The position numbers and the translations under genes are program-made. The notes under the pieces were generated by a model, which saw only the letters and a program-made list of their open reading frames with translations, ran no database searches and was not told the origin of the DNA. A stretch of 64,000 nt of DNA from Limnobaculum eriocheiris (GTDB taxonomy: Bacteria > Pseudomonadota > Gammaproteobacteria > Enterobacterales > Enterobacteriaceae). Location of the stretch: assembly GCF_021010575.1 (NCBI RefSeq), contig NZ_JAJNAG010000008.1:1-64000 (forward strand), in the 5' to 3' direction. Shown here in pieces: positions 36,670 to 46,453 of this stretch (positions are counted from its first letter, which is position 1; each line of letters starts with the position of its first letter).

Positions 36670-37398
36670 TCAGACCTCCAGCACCTTACTCAAAAAAGCT
36701 TTCGTCCTCTCATTCGACGGTGCCGTAAATAATTTCTCCGGTACATCTTCTTCCTGAATAATACCCTGGTCGATAAAAATAACCCTGTCAGCAACATCTC
36801 TGGCAAAGCCCATCTCGTGGGTTACCACCACCATGGTCATACCTTCATGGGCCAGTGCTTTCATAACTGCCAGCACTTCACCCACCAGTTCAGGATCCAG
36901 CGCGGAAGTAGGTTCATCAAACAGCATCACTTTCGGCTCCATCGCCAGCGCACGAGCTATTGCCACACGCTGTTGCTGGCCGCCGGATAGCTGGCTTGGG
37001 TAAGCATCGATCTTATCGATCAGCCCTACTTTTTGCAGCAGTTGCTCCGCGCGTTTTATCGCTTCTGCTTTAGACAGCTTTTTCACATCCATCGGTGCCA
37101 GAATTAAGTTTTCCAGCACTGTCATATGAGGAAACAGATTAAAGCGCTGGAATACCATGCCGACACTTTCACGCAGTTTATTTAAATCGGTTTTACGATC
37201 GTGGACATCGTAGCCATCAATAGTAATTTCACCGCCACTCATCTCTTCCAGCGCGTTCATGCAGCGCAGAAAAGTACTTTTCCCTGAGCCTGACGGACCG
37301 ATAATACAAACCACCTCATTGGCAGCAATATCGCAGGAAATACCGCGTAAAACGTGAGTTTTACCAAACTGTTTTTGTAAATTGCGAATCTTAATCAC
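36670..37398 (-). CDS. Polar amino acid ABC transporter, ATP-binding protein
   Basis: A 242-aa ABC ATPase of the GlnQ/ArtP/HisP type. It has Walker [11 protein letters not shown]-loop [16 protein letters not shown], signature [15 protein letters not shown], Walker [15 protein letters not shown] and the H-loop VVVTHEMGF. It overlaps the permease gene by 8 bases and completes the binding protein-permease-ATPase order, so it energises uptake of a polar or basic amino acid. GlnQ is the closest well-known relative by eye, but substrate is not fixed. Confidence 0.93.
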   Translation of the reverse strand: MIKIRNLQKQFGKTHVLRGISCDIAANEVVCIIGPSGSGKSTFLRCMNALEEMSGGEITIDGYDVHDRKTDLNKLRESVGMVFQRFNLFPHMTVLENLILAPMDVKKLSKAEAIKRAEQLLQKVGLIDKIDAYPSQLSGGQQQRVAIARALAMEPKVMLFDEPTSALDPELVGEVLAVMKALAHEGMTMVVVTHEMGFARDVADRVIFIDQGIIQEEDVPEKLFTAPSNERTKAFLSKVLEV

Positions 37399-38149
37399 TT
37401 CGGCCTAACCTCTTTTCCATATGCCTTACCATCAGTGAAAGTAAGAACGTAATCACCCAATAAACCACAGAAATTGTCAGGTAGGGCTCCCAGTAACTGG
37501 CATAAGCGCCAGAAACGGTACGGGCAGCATAGGCCAAATCGGCAAGCCCGATGGCGGATGCCAGCGAAGAGTCTTTAACAATGGCAATAGCGTTATTCCC
37601 CAGCGGCGGCAGCATACGGCGAAATGCCTGCGGCAGAATAATCTTACGCATAGTTTTACCGTAGCTCATTCCCAGCGAACGGGCCGCTTCCATCTGTCCG
37701 CGATCGATAGACTGAATACCGGCACGGAAAATCTCAGAAACATAGGCCCCGGCATTCAGGGTAATCGCCACCACACAGGAGAGAAACGCACCGTATTCTG
37801 AACGTAACATACGGGCAAAATCGACAGACATAATGCCACTGCTAACCAATAACCCATCACGAGGATTGATCAACAGAGGGATCAACGCAAAGTGCACCAC
37901 CATGATCTGAACAAACAGCGGGGTGCCGCGAAAAGCACTGACATAAATCTTAACCGGCCACTGCACAAAAATGTGCAATAAACGGTTTAAACCGCGATTG
38001 CGGGGCGCCTGTGCTGTGCCGCCCAGCCCGAGAATTAACCCCCAGGTTACGCCCAATATCACACAGATGATGGTACATTTGATGGTCATCCATGCGCCCT
38101 CGGCAAACAGAGGGGCATACTCCTGGATTATTTCCCAGCGAAATCCTGA
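37391..38149 (-). CDS. Polar amino acid ABC transporter, permease protein
   Basis: An inner-membrane permease of the HisM/GlnP family. The EAA-type cytoplasmic loop is [34 protein letters not shown], and hydrophobic helices occur at the N-terminus and C-terminus. I prefer ATG 38149 (252 aa, [10 protein letters not shown]). A start at 38179 would lie inside the intergenic hairpin arm. It follows the binding protein across a stem-loop likely to lower its expression relative to that gene. Confidence 0.9.
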   Translation of the reverse strand, partial: SGFRWEIIQEYAPLFAEGAWMTIKCTIICVILGVTWGLILGLGGTAQAPRNRGLNRLLHIFVQWPVKIYVSAFRGTPLFVQIMVVHFALIPLLINPRDGLLVSSGIMSVDFARMLRSEYGAFLSCVVAITLNAGAYVSEIFRAGIQSIDRGQMEAARSLGMSYGKTMRKIILPQAFRRMLPPLGNNAIAIVKDSSLASAIGLADLAYAARTVSGAYASYWEPYLTISVVYWVITFLLSLMVRHMEKRLGRSD

Positions 38150-38172
38150 CATAAAAATGAATCCGTTATAGA

Positions 38173-38203
38173 AAAACATTCAGGGCGAATAATCGCCCTG
38201 AAT
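38173..38203 (-). promoter_or_regulatory. Intercistronic stem-loop between binding protein and permease genes
   Basis: ATTCAGGGCGA and TCGCCCTGAAT pair perfectly (11 bp) around a 4-base loop. On the minus strand the stem is followed by GTTTTTC, so it can act as a partial terminator or 3' stabiliser. This is a usual device to make more binding protein than membrane components. Confidence 0.8.
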
Positions 38204-38221
38204 GGAAAATCGATGAAAAAA

Positions 38222-38998
38222 TTACTCGGCAGGTAATACCGGTACGTTGCTGTCAAACCACTTCTGGTAGATTGCCGCATAAGTGCCATCAGCAATGATT
38301 TTCTTCAGACCGGAATTGATCTTGTTACGTAACTCTTCATTGCCTTTAGCCACAGCGATGCCAAAGAATTGACGTTCAAACTTGTCATCAGCAACCAGAG
38401 AAAATTCTTTTTCCGGATGATTTTTAATGTAAAACTTAGCGACGCCCACATCACCAACTGCTGCATCAATACCATCTTCATACAGCTCTTGCAGCATGAG
38501 TGGCGTATTATCAAAGCGCTTAATTGAGGTGCTGTTTTTGCCTAATACGTCTGATACCACGATATCACCGGTACTGGAGTTCACTACGCCCACTTTCAGC
38601 GGTTTCAGGTCGGCAATCGCTTTAATCTCTTTACCTTTTGGTATCACAATAGTCTGTTCCGCCGGGAAGTATGGCGCAGAAAAATCAACCATTTGCTTGC
38701 GCTTATCGGTAATAGTGATACCAGAAATGATGATGTCACGATCGCCACTACCTAATGTGGCGAAAATCCCTTCCCAGGGCGTATTCACCAGCTTGATCTT
38801 GAAGTTCTCCGCTTTAGCAATCGCACTGATGATATCAATATCAAAACCTTCCAGCTCTTTTTTACTGTTTTCAAATTCGAAAGGACGATAAGTACCACCA
38901 GAACCTACGACGTAGGTTGGTTCGGCTGCATTAGCGACAGGTAATGTACACAGAGCGGCAGCCAGGCATACACCAAAAATAGAAAGACGTTTAAACAT
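38222..38998 (-). CDS. Polar amino acid ABC transporter, periplasmic binding protein
   Basis: A 258-aa family 3 solute-binding protein (HisJ/GlnH/ArtJ-like). The signal peptide FKRLSIFGVCLAAALCTLPVANA is followed by VGSGGTYRPFEFENSKKELEGFDIDIISAIAKA, the typical ligand-binding N-lobe with the signature GFDIDI. The second-lobe segment DAAVGDVGVAKFYIK is typical. I chose ATG 38998 after AAAGGATG; an upstream in-frame start would put 22 extra residues before the signal peptide. It is first in its operon. Confidence 0.93.
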   Translation of the reverse strand: MFKRLSIFGVCLAAALCTLPVANAAEPTYVVGSGGTYRPFEFENSKKELEGFDIDIISAIAKAENFKIKLVNTPWEGIFATLGSGDRDIIISGITITDKRKQMVDFSAPYFPAEQTIVIPKGKEIKAIADLKPLKVGVVNSSTGDIVVSDVLGKNSTSIKRFDNTPLMLQELYEDGIDAAVGDVGVAKFYIKNHPEKEFSLVADDKFERQFFGIAVAKGNEELRNKINSGLKKIIADGTYAAIYQKWFDSNVPVLPAE

Positions 38999-39356
38999 TT
39001 GCGCATCCTTTATTATTACATGGAGATTCGTGAAATTATGCATGAAAATCGCATAAAAATACACTGGATATATATTGGTTATGTAAATAAATAAGATTTA
39101 CGTCTATTTTCCTGTTATGACAGAAAAATCCGCTAAATACCGCCGATTATTTAACAAAAAAATTACATCATTATCGCTATAACCGGTTATTTCGTATAAC
39201 ATTTGCTCAGGAAAATGATGAGAAAGCAGATTAATACCAGAAGCGTGATCTCAAGCAGCTATGTTATTTGATCGAAGTCAAATGCTGGTAAAACAGAACT
39301 AATAGATAATCAAAAACTATCTTATCGCTATCATTATTTCTAAATGGAACAATCAT
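38999..39356. other. Divergent promoter region, binding protein and yjiH operons
   Basis: This 358-bp AT-rich gap carries promoters for both divergent operons and an FNR-like site at 39267-39280. No gene is visible. Confidence 0.5.
39267..39280 (+). promoter_or_regulatory. FNR-binding site candidate upstream of yjiH
   Basis: TTGATCGAAGTCAA matches 9 of the 10 specified bases of the FNR consensus TTGAT-N4-ATCAA, with the flanking bases extending the dyad (ATTTGA/TCAAAT). A -10-like GATAAT lies at 39305-39310, which would place the site near -42, the usual class II activator position. Anaerobic activation of the yjiH-yjiG-peptidase operon is inferred. Confidence 0.6.
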
Positions 39357-40091
39357 ATGTCTAATGAACAGTCACTGTCAGAACAACCGGAGCAGGAAAA
39401 GCCGGAACAATTTAAAGTAGGCATTGGTGCTTACATATCCCTGATCTTCGCCATGGTGTTCTTCTCCGGCTTGCTGGGTGGGAAAGAATGGTGGTCAGTC
39501 TTTGATTTCACTACGCTTAATGGTGCGTTTGGTAAAGTTGCTTCTAACGTAACTGAAGTCGATGGCGCACTAAATGTTGCCAAAAGTACCTTCCGCGGTA
39601 CCGGTGGCGGCGGTGCAATGGATGGTTTTTTATTCGCTTTTGGCCTGATTCCATCCGTTATGTTTGCTCTGGGTATGATTAACGTGCTGGAACACTATGG
39701 TGCTCTGGATGCAGCCCGTAAACTGCTAACACCGCTGTTACGTCCTCTGTTAGGTATTCCTGGTTCTACCGGTCTGGCCATTATTGGTAGCCTGCAAAGT
39801 ACCGACGTTGGCGCATCACTCACCCGCTCTCTGGTCGATGAAGGTCAACTTAATGAAAAAGAAAAAGACCTCATTACTATGTTCCAGTTTTCTGCCGGAG
39901 CCATGATCACCAACTTCTTCTCATCAGGGGCCGTGCTGTTTACGCTGATGAACGCCGATAACACACCCGCCGTACCTGCTTCTATCGGCCTGTGTATTTG
40001 TGTCATGTTCGTTATGAAGATTGTCGGAGCCAATATCTTCCGACTCTATCTCGCGCTAACAACTAAAAAAGAAACCGTCGCTGCTAACTAA
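39357..40091 (+). CDS. yjiH: Nucleoside-recognition (Gate) domain membrane protein YjiH
   Basis: A 244-aa inner-membrane protein with several spans and a Gate-domain core (SVMFALGMINVLEHYGALDAARKLLTPLLRPLLGIPGSTGLAIIGSLQSTDVGASLTRSL). With YjiG it forms a split pair resembling the two halves of SpoVB/FeoB-like gate transporters. It probably moves a small substrate. It is first in a plus-strand unit yjiH-yjiG-M20 peptidase, reminiscent of E. coli yjiH-yjiG-iadA, where an isoaspartyl dipeptidase follows. This suggests uptake of a peptide or amidated amino acid. Confidence 0.85.
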   Translation: MSNEQSLSEQPEQEKPEQFKVGIGAYISLIFAMVFFSGLLGGKEWWSVFDFTTLNGAFGKVASNVTEVDGALNVAKSTFRGTGGGGAMDGFLFAFGLIPSVMFALGMINVLEHYGALDAARKLLTPLLRPLLGIPGSTGLAIIGSLQSTDVGASLTRSLVDEGQLNEKEKDLITMFQFSAGAMITNFFSSGAVLFTLMNADNTPAVPASIGLCICVMFVMKIVGANIFRLYLALTTKKETVAAN

Positions 40092-40128
40092 TAACGAATA
40101 CAGCCCAAATTTTAAGGATATCAATATC

Positions 40129-40593
40129 ATGTCAAACGCAAGCAAACCGATGATTACCGATGTATTTGTTGCCGGTGCACGTAAAGGCTGGGGCATCGCG
40201 ACCTCCAGCACCCTGCCAAACGTATTAATGGCATTCGTCATTATTAAAGCCCTGGAAATTACCGGCGCTCTGAAAGGATTGGGCTATGTTTTCGCCCCAC
40301 TTATGAACCTGTTTGGTCTACCGGGCGAAGCCGCTGCCGTATTAATCGGCGGTTGGATGTCTATGGGCGGCGGCATTGGTGTTGCCGTCAGTCTGTATGC
40401 TAACGGTACATTAAGCGGTGAACATCTGGCGATTTTAGCTCCGGCGATTTATCTGATGGGCTCTCAAATCCAGTACGCTGGCCGTATTCTTGGGGTTATC
40501 GGCACTAAAGCCAGTAAGATCCCGGTGATGATTATTATTTCTGTCATCAATGCCTTTATCGCCATGTTCCTGATGAAACTATTTATTGCCTGA
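40129..40593 (+). CDS. yjiG: Inner membrane protein YjiG
   Basis: A 154-aa membrane protein, the same length as E. coli YjiG (153), with the shared pattern GARKGWGIATSSTLPNVLMAFVIIKALEITG, then FGLPGEAAAVLIGGWMSMGGGIGVAVSLYANGTLSG and APAIYLMGSQIQYAGRILG. It is 37 bases after yjiH behind AAGGA and is the second half of the proposed two-component transporter. Confidence 0.9.
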   Translation: MSNASKPMITDVFVAGARKGWGIATSSTLPNVLMAFVIIKALEITGALKGLGYVFAPLMNLFGLPGEAAAVLIGGWMSMGGGIGVAVSLYANGTLSGEHLAILAPAIYLMGSQIQYAGRILGVIGTKASKIPVMIIISVINAFIAMFLMKLFIA

Positions 40594-40678
40594 TTCTAAC
40601 CCTTCACAGCCCTCCTTCTGGGGTAAGACCTGCGCCGCGTCACCTGACGTGGCGCATTCTGAGAAATAAGGATGCACC

Positions 40679-41791
40679 ATGCAGTTAAACCAATATTTAG
40701 ATGAGCTACGTCCTCTGGTTAATATCGATTGTGGAACTCAAACCACTGAAGGTGTTGCCGTTGTTGCCGGCCTGATGAAGAAGAAATATAAGGATTTAGG
40801 CTGGCATGCAGAAATTGTTGATCTGGGCAAAGAGGTTGGTCCTGGCGTGTTTGCCACCAACAAACCTGGCGCCACTCAGTTTGATGTGTTGCTAATTGGT
40901 CATATGGATACCGTATTCCCACCGGGAACCGCGGCCGAGCGCCCAATGTCTACTGATGCTACCCGTCTATATGGTCCGGGTGCGGCGGATATGAAATCGG
41001 GTCTGCTGAATATCCTGTGGGCTATTCGTGCATTGGATGACAAAGATGTGCAGAGATTATCCATTGCCGTTGCCATGAATCCTGATGAAGAAACCGGTTC
41101 AGTTTATTCTCACGAGTGGCTGGGTAAATATGCTAAACAGAGTCGTTATGTACTGGTTGCTGAAGCAGCACGTGCCGATGGTTCTCTGGTTAAAGCCCGT
41201 AAAGGTATGGTTCGCTACAACATTGATTTTCACGGACGTGCAGCCCATGCGGGTAATGCTCCGGAAAAAGGCCGTTCAGCCATTACCGAGTTAGCCAACT
41301 GGATTCTGGCGATTAATCAGTTAGGTAATACGCAAGCCGGTACTACCCTGAACGTAGGCGTTGTTAAGGGTGGTGATGCCGCCAATATCGTACCTGATAA
41401 AGCTCAGGCCGTCGTTGATGTCCGCTTCTGGGATAACAACGAATATCACCGTATTGATAAAGCCATCAATGAGATGAGTAAAAAAGCCTATGTGGCAGAC
41501 GTTACCGCCTCCATTACCAAAATGGCCCATACCCCTGCGATGTCTCCTTCTGCAGAAACAGAAAAATTGATGACCTTGGTTGAGCGCTGTGGTCAGGAAG
41601 AAGGTATTCCGGTGAAATGGCAGGCAGTGGGTGGCGGTTCTGATGCTAACCACACCGCAGCGTTAGGCGTTCCTTCACTGGACGGTTTTGGCCCTATCGG
41701 TGCCGACTTCCACAGCCCGGCGGAATATGTTGAGTTAGAGAGCATTATCCCGCGGATTAAGTTGCTGAGTCGCATCATTAAATCGCTGTAA
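40679..41791 (+). CDS. M20 family metallopeptidase (carboxypeptidase G2-like)
   Basis: A 370-aa cytoplasmic zinc peptidase of the ArgE/DapE/CPG2 family. Metal ligands appear in IGHMDTVFP (His, first Asp), YGPGAADMKSG (bridging Asp), NPDEETGS (catalytic Glu and Glu ligand) and the C-terminal FHSPAEYV His. The dimerisation-domain His occurs in HGRAAHAGNAPEKGRSA. Family members remove a C-terminal Glu or deacylate amino acids. Position after yjiH-yjiG implies it hydrolyses what that pair imports. A terminator follows. Confidence 0.9.
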   Translation: MQLNQYLDELRPLVNIDCGTQTTEGVAVVAGLMKKKYKDLGWHAEIVDLGKEVGPGVFATNKPGATQFDVLLIGHMDTVFPPGTAAERPMSTDATRLYGPGAADMKSGLLNILWAIRALDDKDVQRLSIAVAMNPDEETGSVYSHEWLGKYAKQSRYVLVAEAARADGSLVKARKGMVRYNIDFHGRAAHAGNAPEKGRSAITELANWILAINQLGNTQAGTTLNVGVVKGGDAANIVPDKAQAVVDVRFWDNNEYHRIDKAINEMSKKAYVADVTASITKMAHTPAMSPSAETEKLMTLVERCGQEEGIPVKWQAVGGGSDANHTAALGVPSLDGFGPIGADFHSPAEYVELESIIPRIKLLSRIIKSL

Positions 41792-41812
41792 TAGATTTTG
41801 TTTTGATGTTGA

Positions 41813-41836
41813 AACCGCCTGTTGGGCGGTTTTTTA
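41813..41836 (+). terminator. Terminator of the yjiHG-peptidase operon
   Basis: AACCGCC-TGTTG-GGCGGTT is followed by TTTTTATT, a short and strong intrinsic terminator 21 bases past the peptidase stop. Confidence 0.95.
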
Positions 41837-41866
41837 TTGCGGTTAGACAATCTTTATTTGCTGTCG

Positions 41867-41960
41867 TGGATATTCCGATCGTAAAAACAACCTTGCCCAT
41901 ATTACTTTTATACTCGACCGGAGAATCATCAGCGCTTGAGTTCTGCGCCGCCGGGCCTGA
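41867..41960 (+). repeat. Dispersed intergenic element, partial copy
   Basis: TGGATATTCCGATCGTAAAA (41867-41886) and the later CTCGACCGGAG match, with few changes, the left arm of the element at 51367. The spacing is similar and shared bases continue into the GCGCTTGAG...GGGCC part. It lies between two operon terminators and has no coding potential. No inverted partner is visible here, so it looks like a single arm. Confidence 0.6.
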
Positions 41961-42010
41961 ATTTCCTGTGGGCTGTTATATAAACGCCTTCAATCAATTT
42001 TTTATAAATG

Positions 42011-42039
42011 ATAAAGCCGCCCAAAAGGGGCGGCTTTAT
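42011..42039. terminator. Terminator of the tpl-permease operon
   Basis: ATAAAGCCGCCC and GGGCGGCTTTAT pair perfectly around a 5-base loop 16 bases past the permease stop. The flanking A/T runs allow it to work on both strands. Confidence 0.9.
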
Positions 42040-42054
42040 ATTAAACATCGTTTA

Positions 42055-43320
42055 TTAACTATACGTCGGCAATATATTAAACGTCGACAGTATATGTGCC
42101 AACATGGTGACCACCCCAAACACGATCACAACATATATCAGCGGAGTTCCACCCCAAGTGCGGAACATCGGGTTACCAAATTTTTCACGAGAGGCTTTCG
42201 CCAACAGACCGGGAACAATGATAGCCCATACTGCAAACGCCAGCCCCGCATAGCCAATGGCATACAAAAAGCCATTTGGATAGATAGAACACAGCAGCGC
42301 CGGAGGAATATAGGTGACTAATGCCGTCTTCGCTCTGCCGCCATTATCATCCTTAAACTTAAACAGGTCAGCAATGTAGTCGAACAGACCCAATGTTGCG
42401 CCTAACATAGAGCTGGCAACCGCAAAGTTGGCAAAGAAGGTCAGAATCACATCCATGGATGCACTGTTAAGTATCGCTCCCATCGCCGTGATAAATACGT
42501 CGATATTTCCGCCCTGAGCAATAATTGGCTTAAAGTCAGTCCGGGAAATATTTCCCATGGTGCAATAGAGCCAGAAGATATACAAGAACAGCGCAAACAA
42601 CGTTCCAATTAATATGCAGGCGACAATGCGTTTAGGATCTTTACCATAGTGTTTCACCAGACTAGGGACGTTGCCGTGGAAGCCAAATGAAACAATACAG
42701 AAAGGCAGTGTCATTAGCAGGAAAGGTAAATAGCTGGTTCCCTCTGGTGCCATGACGTCCATCAGATTATCAACCTGTACATAACCCAACAGGCTGGCGA
42801 ACGTCATAAAGAAAGCGATAAATTTACCCAACAGCAAAATGGTGGTAATACGCCCTACCGCCGTTGAACTCCACCAGACAATAAATGCCACAATAATGGT
42901 AAATATCACACCGGTAATACGGGAGGAGATTCCAATAGCGAAATACTGGGTTAACGTTTGGGAGATAACCGCAGCACTTCCTGAAATATAGGCGTAGGCA
43001 AGAATGTATAAAACGAAAGCAAAAGTAATGTTGGTTGCAATATTCCAGAATCGACCTAATAGATCTTTTGTTAATGTGTCGAAACTGGCACCAATATGAT
43101 AATTAAGGTTGGCTTCCAACAGCATAAAGCCAGCCATTATCATAATAAAACAGGTAACGGCAAGGATACCAATTGACCAGGAGAACCAAACCCCGGACAT
43201 GGCTACAGGTAAAGAGAACATTCCGGCGCCAACAACGGTCGCCGTAGTGATCATCGCTCCACCAATAACCGACTTCTTCTTAACCTGAGCAGACCCCTGA
43301 GCTTCTATGCTGTCCGTCAT
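42055..43320 (-). CDS. tutB: Aromatic amino acid permease (TutB/TnaB/Mtr family)
   Basis: A 421-aa inner-membrane transporter of the HAAAP family with 11 predicted helices. The N-terminal SVIGGAMITTATVVGAGMFSLPVAMSG, LLEANLNYHIGASFDTLTKDLLG and PFCIVSFGFHGNVPSLVKHYGKD segments are typical of TnaB, Mtr and TyrP. It follows the tyrosine phenol-lyase gene on the same strand, the arrangement of the tpl-tutB operon of Citrobacter and Erwinia herbicola, so tyrosine uptake is inferred. Sequence alone does not exclude tryptophan. A perfect hairpin lies between the two genes. Confidence 0.85.
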   Translation of the reverse strand: MTDSIEAQGSAQVKKKSVIGGAMITTATVVGAGMFSLPVAMSGVWFSWSIGILAVTCFIMIMAGFMLLEANLNYHIGASFDTLTKDLLGRFWNIATNITFAFVLYILAYAYISGSAAVISQTLTQYFAIGISSRITGVIFTIIVAFIVWWSSTAVGRITTILLLGKFIAFFMTFASLLGYVQVDNLMDVMAPEGTSYLPFLLMTLPFCIVSFGFHGNVPSLVKHYGKDPKRIVACILIGTLFALFLYIFWLYCTMGNISRTDFKPIIAQGGNIDVFITAMGAILNSASMDVILTFFANFAVASSMLGATLGLFDYIADLFKFKDDNGGRAKTALVTYIPPALLCSIYPNGFLYAIGYAGLAFAVWAIIVPGLLAKASREKFGNPMFRTWGGTPLIYVVIVFGVVTMLAHILSTFNILPTYS

Positions 43321-43390
43321 AATTGATTCCTTTAATTAAAATTCTAAGTGGGAAAAACATATTAATGACCTGTGACTGATACAGACTTTT

Positions 43391-43422
43391 AGAGTCTTTC
43401 ATTCCGCAGAATGAAAGACTCT
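43391..43422 (-). promoter_or_regulatory. Perfect 13-bp stem-loop between tpl and the permease gene
   Basis: AGAGTCTTTCATT and AATGAAAGACTCT pair around a 6-base loop, 36 bases past the tpl stop codon. The following minus-strand sequence (AAAAGTCTG) lacks a U-run. It is thus more likely an mRNA stabiliser or partial attenuator than a full terminator. Confidence 0.7.
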
Positions 43423-43457
43423 TTGATAGTTAATTTATGATTTGCTTAACAAAAACC

Positions 43458-44861
<1,404 letters not shown>

Positions 44862-45032
44862 TCAGGCTTTTTCGGACTCCTTCATTCTTACTTTTAAATA
44901 TCTTTTTGCAATACCAGCACCCAATTAATAAAAAACCCCACCTGTAACCTTATTATTACGAGTGTTACATTTATGACACTCATCGTTTAATCGTACATAT
45001 AGTTTAATTCATTGACTGAACAAAGCCATTAA

Positions 45033-45048
45033 TGTGACCGGACTCAAA
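45033..45048. promoter_or_regulatory. Possible CRP-binding site
   Basis: TGTGACCGGACTCAAA fits TGTGA-N6-TCACA with a perfect left half and TCA in the right half. It lies between the TyrR box and tpl, as expected for the catabolite-controlled tpl promoter. Assignment is tentative. Confidence 0.35.
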
Positions 45049-45110
45049 TTTTATATTCAAGATCTATGTTGAATTACATTCTGGACATCGAAGTGGAGCG
45101 AATAATCAGA

Positions 45111-45128
45111 TGTACATTAATATTTACA
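45111..45128. promoter_or_regulatory. TyrR box upstream of tpl
   Basis: TGTACATTAATATTTACA matches the TyrR consensus TGTAAA-N6-TTTACA at 11 of 12 specified positions. It is centred about 290 bases upstream of the tpl start codon, consistent with the distant activating boxes known in Citrobacter and Erwinia tpl. TyrR with tyrosine would activate the operon. Confidence 0.75.
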
Positions 45129-45651
45129 ACTCATGATAATTTATTTTCAAAAAAATAATCAATTAAAATCAACGAAATAAAAATTATGGAGTGTTATTAT
45201 TAAAAGATGAGACTCAGGTCAATTGACTTATAATATCTGGCATGACTACTTCGCCTGGCGAAATTTTCATATAAAAAACCATAAGATAATAAAACGATAA
45301 ACACGCTTACAAACTGCAAACCAAGATAGAAATGATTTATTAATTTAAATAATAAAAATATTTATCATAAATAATAATTATAAATAGAAATACGCTCCGT
45401 CACTTCAAGAGCAAATTCACAACATTTATTTTTAGAGATCAACTTAAAAAGTTGATAACAGAAAAAACAAAAGCAAATTAAACACGTTAAAGTTTTATCG
45501 TGATAAAGATAACTTAATTAACATTGATAAGAATGAAGACTTGTTACCATCAATAGCACCAAGGAAATGGATACACTTCAAAGCGACCTCAACGTGGTAA
45601 CCTACCCCGCTTTTTAGTAAAATACCGCCGAAATTATTATCCGAGGCGATT

Positions 45652-46014
45652 ATGGTAACCACATTATTTAAAGATTTTACTTTTGAAGCCGCTCATCGGT
45701 TGCCAAATGTTCCCGAAGGCCATAAATGTTCCCGCCTGCATGGGCACTCTTTTGCGGTCAGAATCGAAGTAACAGGCGAAGTTAACCCTTATACCGGCTG
45801 GGTCATGGACTTTTCCGACATTAAAGCCGCCTTTAAGCCCATACTGGACCGTTTAGATCACTACTACCTGAACGATATCCCCGGACTGGAAAACCCCACC
45901 AGCGAAGTTTTAGCCCACTGGTTTTGGCAACAGCTTAAGCCGGGGCTTCCGTTACTGAGTGGGGTTAGGGTGAAGGAGACATGCAGTGCTGGGTGTGTTT
46001 ATAGGGGGGAGTGA
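45652..46014 (+). CDS. queD: 6-carboxy-5,6,7,8-tetrahydropterin synthase QueD
   Basis: QueD converts 7,8-dihydroneopterin triphosphate to carboxytetrahydropterin in queuosine synthesis. The 120-aa protein has the zinc-binding histidines in FEAAHRL and LHGHSF, the catalytic Cys in [11 protein letters not shown], plus [24 protein letters not shown] and the Glu of [20 protein letters not shown] precedes ATG 45652. QueE, the next enzyme, lies convergent 440 bases away. Confidence 0.97.
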   Translation: MVTTLFKDFTFEAAHRLPNVPEGHKCSRLHGHSFAVRIEVTGEVNPYTGWVMDFSDIKAAFKPILDRLDHYYLNDIPGLENPTSEVLAHWFWQQLKPGLPLLSGVRVKETCSAGCVYRGE

Positions 46015-46453
46015 TCCTCTGTTCAGGCAACTCGTCTGATTCAGATTAAGTGATATTGAATTTTAAAGTACTATTGAATTTGGAGTATGTTTCGGCCATA
46101 TCAGTATCATGTTTGAATTAACATTGATGATCGGCCGAGCAAGAGGCGTTAAGGCCAACGCCTCTTGCACCTCTGCGCCTTCACACCCGAATCCAGGCCG
46201 CCTACGGCGACTCCCCTCCGCCTTCATTCGGGCTCACGCACCGGCACTGATTCGGTTTATTCGCCTCATCCATGAGGCTCACCCCTACGGGGCCAGCACG
46301 TTGTGCTGTTCAAAATTGCTCCTGCAATTTTGTCCGGCGAAGCAGTGCCTCACCAAACATCCATGTTTGGCGTGCTACCCTCTCTCAGTTGTCGGCTGAA
46401 TTCCAGTGCTCACTTAGAAGAACAAGAGAAAGAGCAAGGGCTAGAACTGACTA
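46015..46453. repeat. Hairpin-rich dispersed intergenic element between queD and queE
   Basis: This gap has no real gene but is built of successive short palindromes: a perfect 12-bp stem at 46139-46168 (GCAAGAGGCGTT and complement), GCCTC/GAGGC, CCCC/GGGG, AGCAC/GTGCT, CAAAATTG/CAATTTTG and CCAAACAT/ATGTTTGG. Its right end, 46369-46439, is similar to 61149-61217. The phrase GCTGTTCAAA followed by a stem and TTTGTC also occurs in the element at 51367. These shared pieces mark a repeat family. Confidence 0.65.

Noticed and set aside
41803-42321. 172-codon plus-strand frame after the M20 peptidase
   Set aside because: It runs through two terminators, a repeat arm and the antisense of the permease gene; no start signal is present.
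44962-44983. GAGTGT/ACACTC dyad as a second TyrR box
   Set aside because: The half-sites are TGT-N10-ACA, two bases shorter than the TyrR spacing, so I did not call it a TyrR box.
46139-46440. CRISPR-like array (many short palindromes)
   Set aside because: The palindromes differ from one another in sequence and spacing and there are no identical repeats with unique spacers, nor cas genes.
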